The notes beneath the pieces were generated by a model, which did not search any database, was not told where the DNA came from, and was given only the letters and a program-made list of their open reading frames with translations. Below are positions 61,041-64,000 of a DNA stretch of 64,000 nucleotides, piece by piece. The first letter of the stretch is position 1, and each line of letters opens with the position of its first letter. Source of the stretch: DATGKG01 sp963783145 (GTDB lineage: Bacteria; Desulfobacterota; Binatia; Binatales; Binataceae); assembly GCA_963783145.1 (NCBI GenBank), contig CAWAMM010000002.1, forward strand, positions 496,001 through 560,000, written 5' to 3'. The translations under genes and the position numbers were made by a program.

Positions 61041-61553
61041 ATGGCGAAAAAATCGGATGATGGTGCGAAGCTCGAAGGCGACTCCTCGGGCATCGAAACG
61101 CTGCGGGTGCTCGTGGTGCACGGGCCCAATCTGAATCTCCTCGGTGAGCGCGAACCCGAAGTCTACGGCCGCACCCGGCTGGCGGACATCGATCGGGAGC
61201 TCAAGCAGCTCGGCGAAGAACTGGGCATCAAGGTCAAGACCTTTCAGTCCAACAGCGAAGGCGAAATCATCACGCGGATTCAGGAAGCGCGCGGCAAAAT
61301 CGATGCGCTGCTGATCAATCCCGCGGGATATACGCATACCAGCGTGGCGATTCGCGATGCGATCCTCGCGCTGGAGGCGCCCGCGGTTGAGGTGCATCTC
61401 TCCAACGTCTACCGACGCGAGCCGATGCGCCATCACTCGACCATCGCGGACGTCGCGGTCGCGCGCATCATGGGTTTCGGCGCTCCCGGCTATGCGCTGG
61501 CGCTGCGCGCGGTGCGCAATCTGGTTGAAACAGCACGGCATCGGGGAGCGTAA
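61041..61553 (+). CDS. aroQ: Type II 3-dehydroquinate dehydratase
   Basis: 170 residues from the ATG at 61041. VHGPNLNLLGEREPEVYG carries the catalytic Tyr; NSEGEIITRIQEA, INPAGYTHTSVAIRDAI and VEVHLSNVYRRE carry the catalytic His and binding residues. It dehydrates 3-dehydroquinate in the shikimate pathway. The N-terminus has about 20 extra residues (MAKKSDDGAKLEGDSSGIET). Followed by accB after 35 bases. Confidence 0.94.
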   Translation: MAKKSDDGAKLEGDSSGIETLRVLVVHGPNLNLLGEREPEVYGRTRLADIDRELKQLGEELGIKVKTFQSNSEGEIITRIQEARGKIDALLINPAGYTHTSVAIRDAILALEAPAVEVHLSNVYRREPMRHHSTIADVAVARIMGFGAPGYALALRAVRNLVETARHRGA

Positions 61554-61588
61554 TACATTAAGGCGGCATTTTTGTCTCGGTGAAATGA

Positions 61589-62089
61589 ATGGATGTTCGC
61601 GAGCTCAAAGCACTTCTCAACCTGATGGCCGAAAACGGCGTCGTCGAACTCGAAATCGAGGACAAGAAGGGCAAGGTGCGCCTGGTCCGGGGCGCCGCCG
61701 CGACGCTCGATCATCAGCCGAACAATTCCGCTCCAGCGGTCGCAGCGCCCAAGTCTTCCGATACCAAGGGACAGCGAAAAATCGGGGGCAAGGTTACCGC
61801 GCCCACCGTCGACAAGCCGCCCTCGGGTGCCATTCAGCTGCAAGCCAATCAGAAGCTGGTCGAAAGCCCGATGGTAGGGACCTTCTATCGCGCCGCCTCG
61901 CCCGACGCTGATCCTTTCGTGGAGGAAGGGACCAGCGTGCGCAAGGGCCAGCCGCTATGCCTCATCGAGGCGATGAAAATGATGAATGAGATCGAGGCCG
62001 ACACGGCCGGCCGCGTGGTAAGCATACTGGTGGAGAATGGGAATCCGGTTGAGTATGGGCAACCTCTCATGATTCTCGAGGTTGGTTAG
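61589..62089 (+). CDS. accB: Biotin carboxyl carrier protein of acetyl-CoA carboxylase
   Basis: 166 residues. An N-terminal helix region MDVRELKALLNLMAENGVVELEIED, a Pro/Ala-rich linker, and the biotinyl domain from residue 92. K130 in IEAMKMMNEIEA is the biotin site. It carries CO2 for malonyl-CoA synthesis. It is followed by accC after 11 bases, the usual order. Confidence 0.96.
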   Translation: MDVRELKALLNLMAENGVVELEIEDKKGKVRLVRGAAATLDHQPNNSAPAVAAPKSSDTKGQRKIGGKVTAPTVDKPPSGAIQLQANQKLVESPMVGTFYRAASPDADPFVEEGTSVRKGQPLCLIEAMKMMNEIEADTAGRVVSILVENGNPVEYGQPLMILEVG

Positions 62090-62100
62090 AGGTAGCTTCG

Positions 62101-63471
62101 ATGTTTAAGAAGTTACTGGTCGCAAATCGCGGAACCATCGCAATCCGCATCATCCGCGCATGCCGCGAGCTCGGCATCGCCACGGTTGCGGTGTTCTCGA
62201 CCGCGGACAAGGACGCGCTGCACGTGCGGATGGCCGACGAGTCAGTATGCATCGGGCCGCCGCAGGCCGAGGCGAGTTACCTCAACATTCCATCGATCAT
62301 CAGCGCGGCGACGACCTATGGCGCCGATGCGGTCCATCCCGGCTACGGCTTCCTCAGTGAGAATGGCGACTTCGCTGAGGCGTGTCGCAAGTCGGGGCTG
62401 AACTTCGTCGGACCCAAGGCGCGCCACATCCGGTTGATGGGCGATAAGCCGCGCGCACGACGCATCATGATTCGCGCCGGCGTGCCGGTCCTGCCCGGTA
62501 GCGAAGGCAAAGGCGTGACGGAGGTCAAGGACGCGGTGACCGATGCCAGACGCCTCGGTTATCCGGTGCTGATCAAGGCCGCGGCGGGCGGCGGCGGGAA
62601 AGGCATGCGCGTGGTGCGCGACGAGAAGGAGCTGCTGCGAATGTTCCCGATCGCGCGCGGTGAGAGCGAGGCGGCATTCAGCTCGCGCACGATGTACCTG
62701 GAAAAATATCTCGAGCACGCGCGGCACGTGGAGTTTCAGATCCTCGCGGACGAGAGCCGTCATGCGATTCATCTCGGGGAGCGCGATTGCTCGATTCAAC
62801 GCCGTCATCAGAAGGTGATCGAGGAGTCGCCGTGTCCGGTGCTCACTGCGCGTCTGCGCGAGAAGATGGGCAAGGCCGCGGTGCGTGCGGCCGATGTGGT
62901 GGGCTATTCGAATGTCGGCACGGTGGAATTCCTGTTATCCGGCGACGGTAGCTTCTACTTCATCGAGATGAACACCCGCATCCAGGTCGAGCACGGGGTC
63001 ACCGAGATGGTCACCGGCACCGACCTGGTGAAGGAAAGCATTCGGGTCGCGATGGGTGAGCCGCTGCGCTGGAAGCAGAAGCAGATCACGATGAACGGCG
63101 CCTCGATGGAGTTTCGCATCTACGCCGAGGATCCCGATACGCACATTCCGTCTCCGGGCGTAGTGTCGAATCATCATCCGCCGGGTGGCCTCGGAGTGCG
63201 CGTCGAGACGGCGCTATATGACGGCTATCGCGTGCCGGTGCATTACGATCCGCTGATCGCGAAGCTGATCGTGCACGCGGAAAACCGCGTGGGTGCGATG
63301 GCGCGAGCCAGAGCGGCATTGCGCGAGTACATGATCGATGGCATCAAGACCAACATCCCGCTGCATCTGAAGATTCTCGACGACGCGGACTTCATCAAGG
63401 GCAACTTCGCGACCGATTTCCTGACCCGCTACGAGCACGTCGCCGAAGCCGCTCGTGCCGCGGGAAGGTGA
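62101..63471 (+). CDS. accC: Biotin carboxylase of acetyl-CoA carboxylase
   Basis: 456 residues. KLLVANRGTIAIRIIRACRELGIATVAV, the ATP-grasp loop KAAAGGGGKGMRVV, and the core FIEMNTRIQVEHGVTEM. It uses ATP and bicarbonate to carboxylate the biotin on AccB. One base away from the family start (ANRGEIA is usual; here ANRGTIA). accA/accD lie outside this window. Confidence 0.96.
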   Translation: MFKKLLVANRGTIAIRIIRACRELGIATVAVFSTADKDALHVRMADESVCIGPPQAEASYLNIPSIISAATTYGADAVHPGYGFLSENGDFAEACRKSGLNFVGPKARHIRLMGDKPRARRIMIRAGVPVLPGSEGKGVTEVKDAVTDARRLGYPVLIKAAAGGGGKGMRVVRDEKELLRMFPIARGESEAAFSSRTMYLEKYLEHARHVEFQILADESRHAIHLGERDCSIQRRHQKVIEESPCPVLTARLREKMGKAAVRAADVVGYSNVGTVEFLLSGDGSFYFIEMNTRIQVEHGVTEMVTGTDLVKESIRVAMGEPLRWKQKQITMNGASMEFRIYAEDPDTHIPSPGVVSNHHPPGGLGVRVETALYDGYRVPVHYDPLIAKLIVHAENRVGAMARARAALREYMIDGIKTNIPLHLKILDDADFIKGNFATDFLTRYEHVAEAARAAGR

Positions 63472-63598
63472 GACTGCCGCCTCGCGAGTTGAAAGACGAA
63501 CATCTTCGTTCGCTGAAGTATCCATCGAAGGCTCTCCCGCACGCCATTGCTGACAGACCGGCAGTGAGCACCGATGGTTAGCTTCCACGGCTACCATC

Positions 63599-64000
63599 AT
63601 GGCTAAGGTATGGAGGTACCTCGGCGTCGCTCTCGGAACGGTTGGGAGCGTCCTCGCAATCAGATTCACCATGCTTTGCTGGGATCTGCCATGGCCCGAT
63701 CCGATACTTACCATTGACGGCAAGAGCTATCTGAAAGGCGCGGAGGGAGCGACGTGGACAACCGTGCCGGCGGTCAACGACCTCTACCATTCGCCCGGCT
63801 ATCAGATTTATCTAAGGGCAATCTTCGGGGCCCTCGGCACAAACAGGGCTTTAATCGAAGCGTCGAAGCTTCTTTCTCTTGCGATGTTTTTCGCGTCGGC
63901 GGTGATGCTTTATCGACTAGCTCGCCGCAGTTTCGCACCAGCCGTCGCGCAAATGACGGTCGGACTCTTCTTGTGCTCGCAGTCCTGGATCTACTACTGC
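63599..64000 (+). CDS. GT-C-like membrane protein, N-terminal part (cut by window edge)
   Basis: 134 codons from the ATG at 63599 to the right edge with no stop. The first hydrophobic segment WRYLGVALGTVGSVLAIRFTM is followed by a luminal loop containing SPGYQIYLRAIFGALGTN and two more hydrophobic segments. This matches the start of PMT/GT39-type glycosyltransferases, where an acidic pair in the loop (VPAVNDLYHSPGYQ) binds donor. The codons are AT-richer than the acc genes. The full length and the exact family are unknown. Confidence 0.6.
   Translation, partial: MAKVWRYLGVALGTVGSVLAIRFTMLCWDLPWPDPILTIDGKSYLKGAEGATWTTVPAVNDLYHSPGYQIYLRAIFGALGTNRALIEASKLLSLAMFFASAVMLYRLARRSFAPAVAQMTVGLFLCSQSWIYYC

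Noticed and set aside
1..64000. CRISPR arrays, rRNA genes, prophage or plasmid genes, and insertion-sequence transposases.
   Set aside because: No regularly spaced repeats, rRNA sequence, integrase, capsid, replication or transposase motifs were seen. The repeats found are palindromes or short tandem copies.

Overview
The window is GC-rich and gene-dense, and looks like chromosome from an uncultivated soil or subsurface bacterium. It combines single-copy housekeeping genes (a nuo block, accB-accC, aroQ, rsmI, purU, tRNA-Gly) with many lipid and small-molecule catabolism genes: SDRs, a family III CoA-transferase, an enoyl-CoA hydratase, a haloalkane dehalogenase, an acyl-CoA-dehydrogenase-fold enzyme, and hopanoid-associated hpnK with an hpnG-like gene. 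This mix, and the motif TGPRSPNGKAK in a mobile-type protein, fits Binatota or a neighbouring deltaproteobacterium-like lineage. That placement is an inference and was not tested by any search.

Layout. 1-13.6 kb: the start of an SBBP-type propeller protein running off the left edge, two glycosyltransferases, tRNA-Gly, an SDR, a lipase, a MocR regulator, a stand-alone sensor module next to a hybrid histidine kinase whose H-box histidine is tyrosine, a membrane-anchored linalool dehydratase/isomerase-like protein coupled to an epimerase, and an SMP-30 protein. 13.7-25.3 kb: an ACAD-fold enzyme, hpnG-like and hpnK facing apart, an M1 aminopeptidase, a dehalogenase/hydratase/aldo-keto reductase operon, an FAD oxidase and a dienelactone hydrolase. 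25.3-32.9 kb: an AT-richer remnant of a TPR protein of the kind found at the end of TIR/SIR2 STAND NTPases, sufT-like and TPR genes, an SDR with a tandem EthD protein, malQ, a DUF4239-like protein, an HSL-type esterase and a HigBA-type toxin-antitoxin pair. 33-43 kb: hydrolases, a CoA-transferase and an SDR, plus three genes (fused MFS/spermidine synthase, YcaQ-like glycosylase, isoaspartyl peptidase) that are each split by one extra base. 43-57 kb: membrane and zinc-ribbon proteins, then nuoABCD-HIJKLMN. 57-64 kb: BON protein, purU, a mobile-type protein, an antitoxin without a toxin, rsmI, and aroQ-accB-accC, ending in a truncated GT-C-like membrane protein.

How the genes connect. The Nuo block makes the membrane arm and the connecting module of complex I but has no nuoE, nuoF or nuoG. 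A dispersed palindromic repeat sits exactly where those genes would be expected. Related G/C-rich palindromes occur at about 24.4, 26.1 and 59.6 kb. The acc genes feed malonyl-CoA to fatty-acid synthesis; the SDR, CoA-transferase, hydratase and dehalogenase genes suggest breakdown of varied organic acids or halogenated compounds.

Limits. Families are assigned from remembered motifs. No alignments or database searches were run. Starts were chosen from Shine-Dalgarno-like sequences and family length.
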